52,517 bases of DNA from positions 1-52,517 of the forward strand of contig JAPLCP010000144.1 in NCBI GenBank assembly GCA_026392155.1, in the 5' to 3' direction. Positions 22,902 to 31,078 of this stretch are shown in pieces. The translations under genes and the position numbers were made by a program. The notes beneath the pieces are model-generated. The model saw nothing but the letters and a program-made list of their open reading frames with translations. It ran no database searches and had not been told where the DNA came from. This DNA is from Armatimonadota bacterium. Its GTDB lineage: Bacteria; Armatimonadota; Armatimonadia; Armatimonadales; Armatimonadaceae. Positions within the stretch are counted from its first letter, which is position 1. Each line of letters starts with the position of its first letter.

Positions 22902-23517
22902 TAATCCGTTGGGCGAGAACTACTTCGCGGCTGTCGTTGGTGGCGATAAGCGTGAGCCCACCGCGTTTTTGCTGCTCCGCGACGAGCTCGGCGACCAGTG
23001 CGACGCCTTTATCATCGAGAGCGAGCCCGGCTTCGTCGAGGAGCAGCACCGGCGGCTCGAACAACACCGCTAGGGCGAGCTTCACGCGCTGGCGCAAGCC
23101 CGACGAGTACTGCCCAATGGGATCGTCTTCGCGCCCCGAGAGCCCGACGCGCTCTAGAGTCGAGGCGATATTTTCGGGTGAAGCGCCGCGCACGTCGCAG
23201 AAGAACTGAAGGTTCTCACGAGCCGTTAGCTCTGTGTAGAGTGTCAGGTCGGGCGAGACATAGCCACAGAGCCGCCGCCGCCGCGCGGGATCACTCTCAT
23301 CGGCAGTGCCCACGGTCAGTGCAATCTGGCCTTTGCTTGCCCGCAAGAGCCCCGCCACCAGCTTGACCACCGTGCTCTTGCCGCTCCCGTTGGCCCCCGT
23401 GATCGCGACCACCTCGCCGCCCTCGGCCAGAAACGAGAAGTCTCGCAAGACGCGCCGCATCCCGTAGCGCTTCTCGATTCCCGTCAGCTTAAGTTGGATA
23501 CTTTGCAGATCGTTCAC
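22891..23517 (-). CDS. ABC transporter ATP-binding protein (CcmA-like), orphan
   Basis: A 208-residue ATPase. Walker A is GANGSGKST (about 41-49); the signature is the variant QYSSGLRQRVKLALAVL; Walker B is VLLLDEAGLALDD. Size and sequence resemble CcmA and other small export ATPases. No membrane partner is adjacent, which is unusual. The GTG start shares one base with the stop of a 40-codon upstream ORF (TAGTG), so translation is probably coupled. Confidence 0.85.
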   Translation of the reverse strand: MNDLQSIQLKLTGIEKRYGMRRVLRDFSFLAEGGEVVAITGANGSGKSTVVKLVAGLLRASKGQIALTVGTADESDPARRRRLCGYVSPDLTLYTELTARENLQFFCDVRGASPENIASTLERVGLSGREDDPIGQYSSGLRQRVKLALAVLFEPPVLLLDEAGLALDDKGVALVAELVAEQQKRGGLTLIATNDSREVVLAQRIIAL

Positions 23518-23639
23518 TAGGAGACCAGCTCTAACAAGATACCTAGAATCTTCTCTAGTGCTTCAAGCGGCGTGTCACGCTCGATAGTCAGCCCGAACTG
23601 TGCTTCGACCTCCGGGAGAGTGAAACGATTATAGGCCAT
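23517..23639 (-). CDS. Small leaderless ORF (40 aa) coupled to the ABC ATPase
   Basis: It begins MAYNRFTLPEVEAQFGLTIE and ends in a Leu-rich helix (ILGILLELVS). The start resembles the first residues of PD-(D/E)XK-type proteins common in cyanobacteria, but the rest is missing, so it may be a truncated relic now serving as a coupling leader peptide. TAGAAT lies 6 nt before the ATG. Its TAG overlaps the ATPase GTG. Confidence 0.5.
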   Translation of the reverse strand: MAYNRFTLPEVEAQFGLTIERDTPLEALEKILGILLELVS

Positions 23640-23645
23640 GTTCCC

Positions 23646-23651
23646 ATTCTA
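23646..23651 (-). promoter_or_regulatory. -10 box TAGAAT of the small-ORF/ABC operon
   Basis: TAGAAT-N6-ATG for the 40-aa ORF; no Shine-Dalgarno sequence. Confidence 0.55.
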
Positions 23652-23730
23652 CCGCTTCATGCCCGTGTTCGTGATTGCCCGATGGAGAGCATGTCGCGTT
23701 TTACACCGTTTTACACACCTAGACTCTAGT

Positions 23731-23754
23731 GAACAATTTTTAAGGACATTCGTC
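23731..23754 (+). promoter_or_regulatory. Candidate ECF-type promoter of the sigma factor operon
   Basis: GAAC at 23731-23734 and CGTC at 23751-23754 are separated by 16 nt. This is the -35/-10 pattern recognised by many ECF sigma factors, and suggests that the sigma factor encoded at 23786 activates its own operon. A TACACT box at 23761-23766 could be an additional housekeeping promoter. Confidence 0.5.
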
Positions 23755-23785
23755 CGAGAATACACTATAGAATGAAGGGGACGAG

Positions 23786-24409
23786 ATGGCATTGGCAACT
23801 TTCTGGAATCGGGGCGCAACACCCATGACGACCGACACGGCTCTTATTGCGCGTTGTCAAAAAGCGGATATCGCGGCCTTCAATGAGATCGTCGGGCGTT
23901 ATAAAGGCAAGATCTACAACTATCTCTATCGGATGACGGGCAATGCCGAAGACGCCGAGGATCTGACCCAGGAAGTTTTTGTGCGGATGTACTCCCATAT
24001 CCACACATTTCGGGCGGAGGCGAGTCTCTCGACCTGGCTGTTTCGGATCGCGGGCAATCTCTGCGTGGATGCGTTCCGTCGCAAGAAAAAAGAGCGCGGC
24101 GTGGTCAGCTCGCTGGATGCGCCACTGTACAACGATGAGGAAGACGGCGGAGCGACGCGTGATGTGCCCGATATGAAGGCTGCGCCGGAGGTACTTTTCT
24201 CTCGTAAGGAACTAGGGGGGCAGATTGAAGAGGCACTAGCCAAGCTCCCCACCAAGCTACGCTCCGCTGTGGTTCTCCATGATATCGAGGGGCTCTCCTA
24301 CGAAGAGATCGCGGAGGTAGAGAAAATACCCCTGGGAACCGTGAAATCGCGCATCTATAATGCCCGTGTGGCACTGCGAAGCTCTCTTCGTCCGTACTTA
24401 GAATCATGA
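23786..24409 (+). CDS. ECF (sigma-70 family) RNA polymerase sigma factor, RpoE-like
   Basis: A 207-residue sigma factor. Region 2 (about 25-95) includes NYLYRMTGNAEDAEDLTQEVF and STWLFRIAGNLCVDAFRRKK; region 4 (about 145-205) includes VVLHDIEGLSYEEIAEVEKI and PLGTVKSRIYNARVALR. There is no extra C-terminal domain. I start at 23786 because AAGGGGACGAG precedes it; an ATG 13 codons later is possible. It is followed 12 nt later by its anti-sigma factor and then an RseB-like protein, so it probably controls an envelope stress response. Confidence 0.93.
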   Translation: MALATFWNRGATPMTTDTALIARCQKADIAAFNEIVGRYKGKIYNYLYRMTGNAEDAEDLTQEVFVRMYSHIHTFRAEASLSTWLFRIAGNLCVDAFRRKKKERGVVSSLDAPLYNDEEDGGATRDVPDMKAAPEVLFSRKELGGQIEEALAKLPTKLRSAVVLHDIEGLSYEEIAEVEKIPLGTVKSRIYNARVALRSSLRPYLES

Positions 24410-24421
24410 GTCAAAAATAAA

Positions 24422-24955
24422 ATGGCAAGCATGTTAGATTGTAAAAAAATTCAAGAAGGGCTCTCGGAGTACATCGATGGTGTACAGACGGTGGAGCAGA
24501 GTGAGGCGACGCAGGCACACCTGCGGTCTTGTGCGGTCTGCACCAAAATCGCTGAGGAGCTTACTCAGACCAGTCGCTTGCTGGCGTTTCTGCCACGCCC
24601 CGAGCTTTCAGAGAGCTTTGAGCTGAAGCTAACCACGCGGCTTGCGGGGCAGGCTCTCCGGCCCAAACCGATCACGCTTACGGAGAAGCTTGCCGCCTGG
24701 TGGGTACGCCCAGGAGTTCGCCCTGCCTTGGCCTCTGGACTTGCGGTGGCCACCCTCGTGCCCGTGGTGGTCTTCTTCCCGCGTGCTGTACGCCCGACGG
24801 TTGTCGCGACACCGGCAGTCGAGGCCGTGGCCGAGAACGCGGAGGTAGAACAGGCCATGCAGGAGCACCTCTCCGCCAAGGCGGGCGAGGTCTTTGGTGA
24901 TTCCTCAGGCCTCTTACTTGCATCGACCCCGGCGGGGCGCGAGACAGGGTCATAG
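24422..24955 (+). CDS. Zinc-finger anti-sigma factor (ZAS), membrane-bound
   Basis: A 177-residue protein. The N-terminal anti-sigma domain carries His33-x3-Cys37-x2-Cys40 (AHLRSCAVC), plus Cys7. One membrane helix lies at about 101-119 (PALASGLAVATLVPVVVFF); an extracytoplasmic tail follows. It should hold the sigma factor at the membrane until released by a stress signal. No Shine-Dalgarno sequence is seen. A TAAAAT box 7 nt before a second ATG (24431, Met4) could give an internal leaderless transcript. Confidence 0.88.
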   Translation: MASMLDCKKIQEGLSEYIDGVQTVEQSEATQAHLRSCAVCTKIAEELTQTSRLLAFLPRPELSESFELKLTTRLAGQALRPKPITLTEKLAAWWVRPGVRPALASGLAVATLVPVVVFFPRAVRPTVVATPAVEAVAENAEVEQAMQEHLSAKAGEVFGDSSGLLLASTPAGRETGS

Positions 24956-24963
24956 GTAGAGGG

Positions 24964-25995
24964 ATGTCTCGTATTGCTCTAGGGGTGGGGCTGGCGCTGG
25001 TGGCGCTCTCGGCGCAGGCACAGCCTCCCCCGCTGCCAAAGGAACTTCAGAGGAATCAAGAGGTGCTCGCCAAGGCAAGAGCAGGGCTGGCTCACGTGAT
25101 CCTGCGCCGCATGGTTCAGGCCGAGGCTGCGCTGGCGTTCCAGGCACGCGAGGTCACCGTGGGCTCCGAGGGGCGCACCACGGAGCAGTGGGTCAAGCGC
25201 GATCCCAAGCAAGGGATTCGGCGCGAGTCGATCAAGCCGGAGGGAATTCTCCTGATCGACAACCAGCACCGTCAGTTTCTGATCCACCAGCGGGAGAAGC
25301 GCTACCAGGAGGGCAAGTCCCAGCTCGCGGAGGTGAAGAAACACCTCCAGGAGGCGCTATCGGCGGGTAAGGGAGCGCTACAGATCGAGCTGCAAGGCAC
25401 CGACACCATCGCAGGGCGTCCGGTGGATGTGGTCTTTGTCCATCCCGGCGATGGCCTCTTGGGACCATCACGGCGCTTCTGGGTAGACCGCGAGACGGGG
25501 CTACGGCTCCGCACGGAGGAGCGGGCCCCCGATGGCCGCATCCTCTCCAATACCTACTACCTCTCTTTGGAGCTCAACCCCAGCTTCAAGCCCGATGACT
25601 TCCAGCCCCCGCCGCTCCCACAGGGGTTCAAGCGGGTCTTGGATAACCAGAAGCGCTATAAGTCCCTGGAGGAGGCAAGCAAAGACGGCGTGATCATTCG
25701 GCAACCCGGCTGGCTTCCTCCTGGCTTTAGCCTGCGCACGATCACGGTGACAAAAGCGGCCCGCCCACGAACGACTCTCCTCTGGGGTAACGGGCTGACG
25801 ACACTCTCGCTGGTGAGTATTGCCAGCCCCATGCCCTCCCTGCTGGTTCGGCTTTTGAAGGGTGCGGAGAGCGGGATTGTCCAGCCTCCCAAGGGCGAGC
25901 GCTCCTACACCTGGAAGACCAGCGAGGGGTACTGCCTGCTGATCGGCAACCTCCCCGATGACCAGCTCAAACATATCGCCGACTCGGTGAAGTAG
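24964..25995 (+). CDS. RseB/MucB-like sigma-factor regulatory protein
   Basis: A 343-residue exported protein. The signal peptide (about 1-20, ending SAQAQ) is followed by an outer-membrane lipoprotein carrier-like N-terminal domain (about 35-220, including VWVKRDPKQG-type and PVDVVFVHPGDG segments). A smaller C-terminal domain follows (about 230-343, PGWLPPGFSLRTI ... SEGYCLLIGNLPDDQLKHIA). RseB relatives bind the anti-sigma factor outside the membrane and sense lipid or misfolded protein. An AGAGGG lies just before the ATG. The gene closes the sigma operon and meets moxR tail-to-tail, 4 nt apart. Confidence 0.85.
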   Translation: MSRIALGVGLALVALSAQAQPPPLPKELQRNQEVLAKARAGLAHVILRRMVQAEAALAFQAREVTVGSEGRTTEQWVKRDPKQGIRRESIKPEGILLIDNQHRQFLIHQREKRYQEGKSQLAEVKKHLQEALSAGKGALQIELQGTDTIAGRPVDVVFVHPGDGLLGPSRRFWVDRETGLRLRTEERAPDGRILSNTYYLSLELNPSFKPDDFQPPPLPQGFKRVLDNQKRYKSLEEASKDGVIIRQPGWLPPGFSLRTITVTKAARPRTTLLWGNGLTTLSLVSIASPMPSLLVRLLKGAESGIVQPPKGERSYTWKTSEGYCLLIGNLPDDQLKHIADSVK

Positions 25996-25999
25996 GGGC

Positions 26000-26950
26000 T
26001 CAAACTGTCGGGACGGGAACTTGGGTGAGGATTTTCTGGATGATGGTGACATCCTCCATCCCGTGTGCCCGTGCCTCCGCGGAGAGGATCAGGCGGTGGG
26101 CTAGCACAAACGGAGCGAGGCGCTTGACATCGTCTGGGTTGGCGTACTTGCGGCCTGCCATCGCGGCATGGGCCTGTGCGGCGTGCATCAGTGCCAGCGA
26201 GCCACGAGGGCTCGCCCCAATCTCCACCTGATCGCTCTTACGGGTAGCTGCCACGACCTCTGTGATGTACTTTTGCAGCAGCGGGGCAACAACAACGTGG
26301 CGAACCTGATCCTGGAGGTCTACCAGGGTCGGGGCATCCAGAACGGGCTTGACATTGACTAGTGGGTGGCTCTGGACTTGGGAGTTCAGAATCCCAACTT
26401 CTTGCTCCAGGCTCGGGTAGCCTAGGCGGACACGCATCGTGAAGCGGTCCATCTGTGCCTCAGGGAGCTGGTAGGTTCCCGCGTGCTCGATATTGTTCTG
26501 GGTGGCGATCACAAAAAACGGACGTGGCAGCGGGTGCGTGATCCCGCCCTCCGAGACTTGTAGCTCCTCCATACACTCCAGAAGCGCCGCCTGGGTTTTG
26601 GGCGTGGCGCGGTTGATCTCATCGGCGAGCACCACTTGCGCGAAGATCGGGCCGGGCATGAAGCTAAACTCTTGGGTCTTCTGGTTGTAGATCGAGGTGC
26701 CTGTAATATCAGCGGGGAGCAAGTCTGGGGTGAACTGGATACGCTTAAAGGCACAGCCAAGCGACTGCGCCAGGGTCTTGGCTAGGGTGGTCTTGCCGAC
26801 ACCGGGGATGTCTTCGATGAGAAGATGCCCGCCCACTAGCAACGTCACCAGCGCCATCTCGACGGTCTCGTGCTTGCCAATGATGACCGTCTCCACCTGC
26901 TCTTGAACCCGTCGCATGGCCACTGCGACATCGGTTTGTAGTTCACTCAT
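26000..26950 (-). CDS. MoxR-family AAA+ ATPase
   Basis: A 316-residue cytosolic AAA_3 ATPase. Walker A is GVGKTT (50-55, within IEDIPGVGKTTLAK); Walker B is VVLADEINRATPKTQAALLE; sensor region is FFVIATQNNIEHAGTYQLPE. MoxR proteins act as chaperones, often with a vWA-domain partner encoded next door; here no vWA gene is adjacent, although a VIT/vWA protein lies 8 kb away. TATAAT lies 6 nt before the ATG and overlaps the old stop codon of the GH2 relic. Confidence 0.92.
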   Translation of the reverse strand: MSELQTDVAVAMRRVQEQVETVIIGKHETVEMALVTLLVGGHLLIEDIPGVGKTTLAKTLAQSLGCAFKRIQFTPDLLPADITGTSIYNQKTQEFSFMPGPIFAQVVLADEINRATPKTQAALLECMEELQVSEGGITHPLPRPFFVIATQNNIEHAGTYQLPEAQMDRFTMRVRLGYPSLEQEVGILNSQVQSHPLVNVKPVLDAPTLVDLQDQVRHVVVAPLLQKYITEVVAATRKSDQVEIGASPRGSLALMHAAQAHAAMAGRKYANPDDVKRLAPFVLAHRLILSAEARAHGMEDVTIIQKILTQVPVPTV

Positions 26951-26956
26951 GGCAGG

Positions 26957-26962
26957 ATTATA
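26957..26962 (-). promoter_or_regulatory. -10 box TATAAT, leaderless start of moxR
   Basis: Perfect TATAAT-N6-ATG; no Shine-Dalgarno sequence. Confidence 0.65.
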
Positions 26963-27481
26963 CCGATTTTACTTTCATAGTGGCTGCCTTGAGACCTGCC
27001 GTCTCCACTTTTAAGAGCACTTCGCCTTTGCCTCATCCTTGGCGCGGATGATGGCGAGTGCGAGGCCGTGAAACGCGGGGTACTCGGTGCCTTGGAAGCT
27101 GCGCGGGTTGGTGGCATCGCCATTGCCCACTGCGGTGAGCTCAGCGGCATTTCCAGTGATCGTGAAGCGCAGGAGATAATCTGCAGACATCACTTGCTGG
27201 CCTTTTGCATCGACAATCGTCACGGTCACAAAGCTCAAATCATGGCCTCCCGTGAGCTTGGTCCGATCCGCAGTGAGCTTGATCTGCGTGGCGGGGTCGG
27301 TGGTACGCTGGAGTGCCTCAGCCCAGGGCTTGCCGTTTTGGTAGGCGATAGCTTTCAGCTCTCCGGGGGCGTAGAGATGCACCGGGTTCTCCAGCTCCTC
27401 AGGCTCAGACCACGAGTCCCCGTCGGACATCAGCCCAAAACGCGCAAACTTCCCGCTCCGGTCACCGGGCTGGAGACTTGG
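26958..27481 (-). pseudogene. GH2 (beta-galactosidase-like) C-terminal fragment
   Basis: The frame encodes the C-terminal domains of a glycoside hydrolase family 2 enzyme: ENPVHLYAPGELKAIAYQNG, then GGHDLSFVTVTIVDAKGQQV, then AAELTAVGNGDATNPRSFQG and EYPAFHGLALAIIRAKDEA. The catalytic N-terminal part is gone; the upstream end stops at repeat R7. Near 27028 the homology continues in another frame (GEVLLKVETAGLKAATMKV) to a TAA at 26958. The gene is therefore truncated and frameshifted. A 169-codon frame with an ATG inside the repeat exists, but it is not a functional start. Confidence 0.85.
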
Positions 27482-27546
27482 GAGCCCGGCACGGGCTTTG
27501 CGGCTGAGGAACGAAGCCACTGCAGACGCCTCCTTTCATGGGGCGT
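27482..27546 (+). repeat. Three-hairpin modular repeat, copy R7
   Basis: The modules are GCCCGgcaCGGGC, GGCTgaggaacgaAGCC (longer loop than other copies), linker ACTGCAGAC, and GACGCC...GGCGTC. It begins where the GH2 fragment breaks off and ends at the stop codon of the serine hydrolase gene. Confidence 0.8.
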
Positions 27547-29577
27547 CTACTTGGGCATCGTGAAGACCTTGTTATCCACAGGCACATCCCAGTGGGTACT
27601 TTTGATGACCGTGACAATATTACCCATACTAGGGGTCTGCTGGATGCTCTTGTGTGGCACGATCACGCCGCCGCTCTTGCGGAAGTCTGAGTAGATTTCT
27701 GGGGCATCCGCGTCGCGGCGGAGCACAAAAAAGCTCTTGGTGGAGACATACTCGGTCATGCGCTCGCCGGATTTCGTGGTTTTAAGGAGCACATAGCACT
27801 CCTCGCCGTCGATTTTTTCGGTGCCCGTGATGGCGATTTTTTCAAAGAGCTTGCGCGGCTCCAGCAAGCCCATCGCCAGATCGACCTCCGCGCGGGCACG
27901 CTCGCTGTTTTGCATGGGCTGGGGCGGCAGGAAGCTAAAGCTAACCCAGATGGCTTTCCCATCATAGCCAGTGGCCATCCAGCCAATCTTCTTGCCAATG
28001 GTGGTGATACTGAGCCTCTGCGACTGTTTCCCCTGGCTCTGGTAGGTCTCGCCAGTGGCGAGCATGCCCTGGTTTTCAAAGTCCACCGTAATGGTATCCA
28101 CGCGACTCTTGTGCTTGCTCCAGGCGGCGCGTCCCCCTGCCGCCTCCAGCATCTTGGCCAGGAGCGCGTCCACGGCGAGCGGGGCAACATAGGCTACGGC
28201 TTTGTCTTTCACCAGCGTTAGTTTAGTTCCCGGCTGCTCCCAGGTCATGCCTTTCTCGTCGAAAGTGGCTTTCATCCCGGCAGGAACCGGCGGTGCGAGC
28301 TGGTAGACACGACCTCCGAGGTGCTGCATGGCGTAGGGCGGCTGGCCCGGAACCGTCAGCACGAGATGGTCTTTCTCAAAGCTAACTTTCATCGTCGCGG
28401 GGGGGGTCGTGCTCACGTAGCTCCCAGCTTCGTCTTTGGTGGGCACGGGAGATGGGGCTGGCTTGGGAGTATTGGAAGTTGTTGGATTTTTGTCTTCGGG
28501 CTTTTCACCGCTTAAGTTGCGCCAGACAATCTCCTGAATCTCGCTTGCCAGCGGACTGTCGCTGACATTGCTGAGCATCACCAATCCCCATTTCTTCTCG
28601 GGGATAAAGGCCACTTCGGCGTTGAAGCCATCAATATTGCCCCCATGCTCCACGACTTGGATGCCCTTCCACTTGGGCAGGAACCAGCCGTAGCCGTAGC
28701 CGATACTCGGCGTCATGGTCATCTGCTTGGTGGTCATCGCGGTGTAGCTCTGGGCGCTCAGTAGGGGCTTTGCCTCTTGCAGCATTGCCTCGACCCACTT
28801 TGCCATGTCTACCACCGAGGAGTTAATGGCTCCGGCGGGTGCCGTTGTGGCAATATCGCGCCAAACAAGAGGTTTCTGGGTTGCAGGATCGTAGCCGGTG
28901 GCGTGGTCTTTATCGGCGAGAGCTTTTTTTACGGAGAGCGTGCTGCGGGTCATGCCCAGCGGCGCGAAGATCTTCTGCTCGATCACTTGCTCATAGGGCA
29001 TCCCAAAGGCGTTGGCCGCGATCTCCCCGGCAGCGGCAAAGAGAATATTCTGGTACTGAAACGCGGCTCCCAGCTTGGCGGTGGGCTTGGCGGTGCCCAC
29101 TGCCTGGATCAGCTCTTTTCGGCTCAGCGTGCCCTCAGAAGCGAGCATTAAAAAATCCGTGCGGGGCAGGCCCGAGCGATGGCAGAGGAGATCTGAGACG
29201 GTAATTTTTGCGCTGGCCTCGGGGTCACGGAGCTGGAAGTAGGGCAGGTAGGTCACGGGGCGCTCTGTGAGCTTGACTTTCCCCGCGTCCACGGCCATCA
29301 GGACGGAAGCGGCAGTAAAAGCCTTGGTCGAGGAACCAATAGAGTAGAGCGTCTCCGGCGTGGCAGGGAGCTTCTTGGCCACATCGCGCAGGCCAAAGCC
29401 GTGTGTGTAGGCCAGCTTGCCGTCTTTGAGGACGGCGAGCGAGAGGCCCGGGATTTTGTACTTGATCCGCGCCGCCTCGACTTCTTTTTCCAGAGCCGAG
29501 AACTCAGCAGGAGCCTGAGCCGAGGCGAGCGCGGGGAGCGTGAGCGCAAAAAGCGAGACAAGAAAAGAGCGTTTCAT
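27547..29577 (-). CDS. Serine hydrolase, class C beta-lactamase/penicillin-binding family, long form
   Basis: A 676-residue exported protein. The signal peptide (about 1-21, ending ALASAQA) is followed by a beta-lactamase-like domain with catalytic Ser82 in SSTK (82-85), Tyr175 in YQN and the HGG motif at 311-313. A Pro/Thr linker (about 363-380) leads to a DUF3471-like segment. The final domain of about 200 residues (MLEAAGGRAAWSKHKSRVDT ... MTEYVSTKSFFVLRRDADAP) resembles lipoprotein-sorting/LolA-type folds. Activity could be peptidase or esterase rather than beta-lactamase. No clear promoter was identified. Confidence 0.85.
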   Translation of the reverse strand: MKRSFLVSLFALTLPALASAQAPAEFSALEKEVEAARIKYKIPGLSLAVLKDGKLAYTHGFGLRDVAKKLPATPETLYSIGSSTKAFTAASVLMAVDAGKVKLTERPVTYLPYFQLRDPEASAKITVSDLLCHRSGLPRTDFLMLASEGTLSRKELIQAVGTAKPTAKLGAAFQYQNILFAAAGEIAANAFGMPYEQVIEQKIFAPLGMTRSTLSVKKALADKDHATGYDPATQKPLVWRDIATTAPAGAINSSVVDMAKWVEAMLQEAKPLLSAQSYTAMTTKQMTMTPSIGYGYGWFLPKWKGIQVVEHGGNIDGFNAEVAFIPEKKWGLVMLSNVSDSPLASEIQEIVWRNLSGEKPEDKNPTTSNTPKPAPSPVPTKDEAGSYVSTTPPATMKVSFEKDHLVLTVPGQPPYAMQHLGGRVYQLAPPVPAGMKATFDEKGMTWEQPGTKLTLVKDKAVAYVAPLAVDALLAKMLEAAGGRAAWSKHKSRVDTITVDFENQGMLATGETYQSQGKQSQRLSITTIGKKIGWMATGYDGKAIWVSFSFLPPQPMQNSERARAEVDLAMGLLEPRKLFEKIAITGTEKIDGEECYVLLKTTKSGERMTEYVSTKSFFVLRRDADAPEIYSDFRKSGGVIVPHKSIQQTPSMGNIVTVIKSTHWDVPVDNKVFTMPK

Positions 29578-29630
29578 CGCCTTTAAGATCGCACTCTGGG
29601 AGCAATTGTTACAAGCGACCGCTTTGCCAA

Positions 29631-30530
29631 TTAGCGAGGACGTAGAAGTAACACCGAGTAGGGAGAGCTGAGAGCGTAGCGAAACGAGACGCTACCCACG
29701 ATCAACCTCTCTGTGAAGCTATGACCGTGGGCTCCTAGGATCAGCAAGTCCGCGTGGGTTTCGGTCATGGTCTCGGCAATGGCATCGTCAAGGGGCTTGT
29801 CCAAGATGCGTGACTGCATCACGGGGGCCGAGTCGCCAAAGGCTGCGTCTAGGCGTGCAATTGTGTCGGCATTGCGCACGCGCAGGCTATGTTCGACTTG
29901 GTCGCCTGCCCCGACCCCACTCTCGCCTTTGGCCAGAAGCTGCTCGCGCATCGCAGCAATTGGGAAGGCGGTGAGTACGGTTAGCTCCGCAATGCCTAAG
30001 GGCAAGAGCTCCCCCAGAAGTGCCGCACACTGATCGGCGTAGGGCGAGTGATCCGTGGCGAAGACAGCATGTAGGGGGCGATCTGGAAGCTCTGTGGCGC
30101 GGGCTAGCAAGACACTCTCTTTGGCGTCCAGCACAGCGGCGCGGGCGACACTTCCCACAAAGGCAGTCTTCCAAGCGGGATCGTGCGACGCATTCAGGGC
30201 CAAGAGATGCGCCCCCGCAGACTCCGCTGTTGCCAGGAGCATGGTTGCTGGGTTTCCCGTGATGACAGTCTCTGTGAGGGGATAGGTAGAGCCCAGTGCC
30301 TCCGCGACATGGGTGACAGCCTCGCTAGAGTCTGGCCACTCTTGCCCTTCGTAGAACTGTGCCGCAACTCCAGAGAGTACGGGCATCAGCTCTCCTCCCG
30401 GGAAGACGGGCGGCGGAACCACATGGACGACTTCAATCTCGCCTCCCACAAACGCGATTTTTTTCAGAAGCGACACAACAGGCACATTGGCCTCCGGTGT
30501 CCGACTATCCACACCCAGTACGATTTTCAT
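29631..30530 (-). CDS. Tandem universal stress protein (UspA family)
   Basis: A 299-residue cytosolic protein with two Usp domains (about 1-140 and 150-299). The second ends in the ATP-binding pattern G-x2-G-x9-G-S (LGAHGHSFTERLIVGSVS). The first domain has the opening MKIVLGVDSRTPEA but a degenerate nucleotide loop (NASHDPAWKTAFVGSVAR). TAGGAT lies 6 nt before the ATG. It is divergent from the OsmC gene, as two stress-related genes sharing a short intergenic region. Confidence 0.88.
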   Translation of the reverse strand: MKIVLGVDSRTPEANVPVVSLLKKIAFVGGEIEVVHVVPPPVFPGGELMPVLSGVAAQFYEGQEWPDSSEAVTHVAEALGSTYPLTETVITGNPATMLLATAESAGAHLLALNASHDPAWKTAFVGSVARAAVLDAKESVLLARATELPDRPLHAVFATDHSPYADQCAALLGELLPLGIAELTVLTAFPIAAMREQLLAKGESGVGAGDQVEHSLRVRNADTIARLDAAFGDSAPVMQSRILDKPLDDAIAETMTETHADLLILGAHGHSFTERLIVGSVSFRYALSSPYSVLLLRPR

Positions 30531-30536
30531 AGGCTT

Positions 30537-30542
30537 ATCCTA
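30537..30542 (-). promoter_or_regulatory. -10 box TAGGAT, leaderless start of Usp gene
   Basis: TAGGAT-N6-ATG on the minus strand; no Shine-Dalgarno sequence. Confidence 0.45.
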
Positions 30543-30599
30543 GGGGCCTTTTGCCTCCATTGAATCGGCGCTTCGGCGGATTTGAGGTACAACAATGCC

Positions 30600-31004
30600 A
30601 TGGTACAGATCGTGGTTCGCTACGAGGGAAATAAGAAATGTCAGCTTACCCATCCGGAAGGCATGACACTCACGACGGATGTCCCTAAAGACCTAGGCGG
30701 AGAGGCCACCGCGTTCTCCCCGACAGACTTGATCGCCTCTGGGTTGGTAACCTGCATTCTGACCACAATTGCGCTCTGGGGGGAGCGGCACCAGCTTGAT
30801 TTAACAGGCATGAGCGCCACGGTGGAGAAAGAGATGAGCACAACCACAAACCGGATCGGGCGGCTTGCCGTGACTGTGAGCATCCCTACGGCGGCAGTTT
30901 CTGAGGAGCTACGGCCACGCTTGGAAGCGATGGGGCACCGTTGCCCGGTACACGCAAGCCTGCACCCCGAGATCGAGGCTCCGATTCTTTACCGCTATGT
31001 CTGA
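30600..31004 (+). CDS. OsmC-family peroxiredoxin
   Basis: A 134-residue protein of the OsmC/Ohr superfamily, which reduces organic hydroperoxides with two cysteines. These are Cys52 (SGLVTCILTTIALWGER) and Cys115 (MGHRCPVHASL). I start at the ATG at 30600; a TTG 18 nt upstream is possible. TACAAC, a near-match to the leaderless -10 pattern, lies 6 nt before the ATG. There is no obvious operon partner. Confidence 0.9.
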   Translation: MVQIVVRYEGNKKCQLTHPEGMTLTTDVPKDLGGEATAFSPTDLIASGLVTCILTTIALWGERHQLDLTGMSATVEKEMSTTTNRIGRLAVTVSIPTAAVSEELRPRLEAMGHRCPVHASLHPEIEAPILYRYV

Positions 31005-31078
31005 TCTTTTGATCTTTTTCTGCAAAGCCGTAACCATCTGGGCCATAATAACGTTTAGCTAGGAGAAGGACTTTTGCC

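Noticed and set aside
27068-27694. A 208-codon plus-strand frame
   Set aside because: It is antisense to the GH2 relic, repeat R7 and the serine hydrolase; no supporting motif or start signal.
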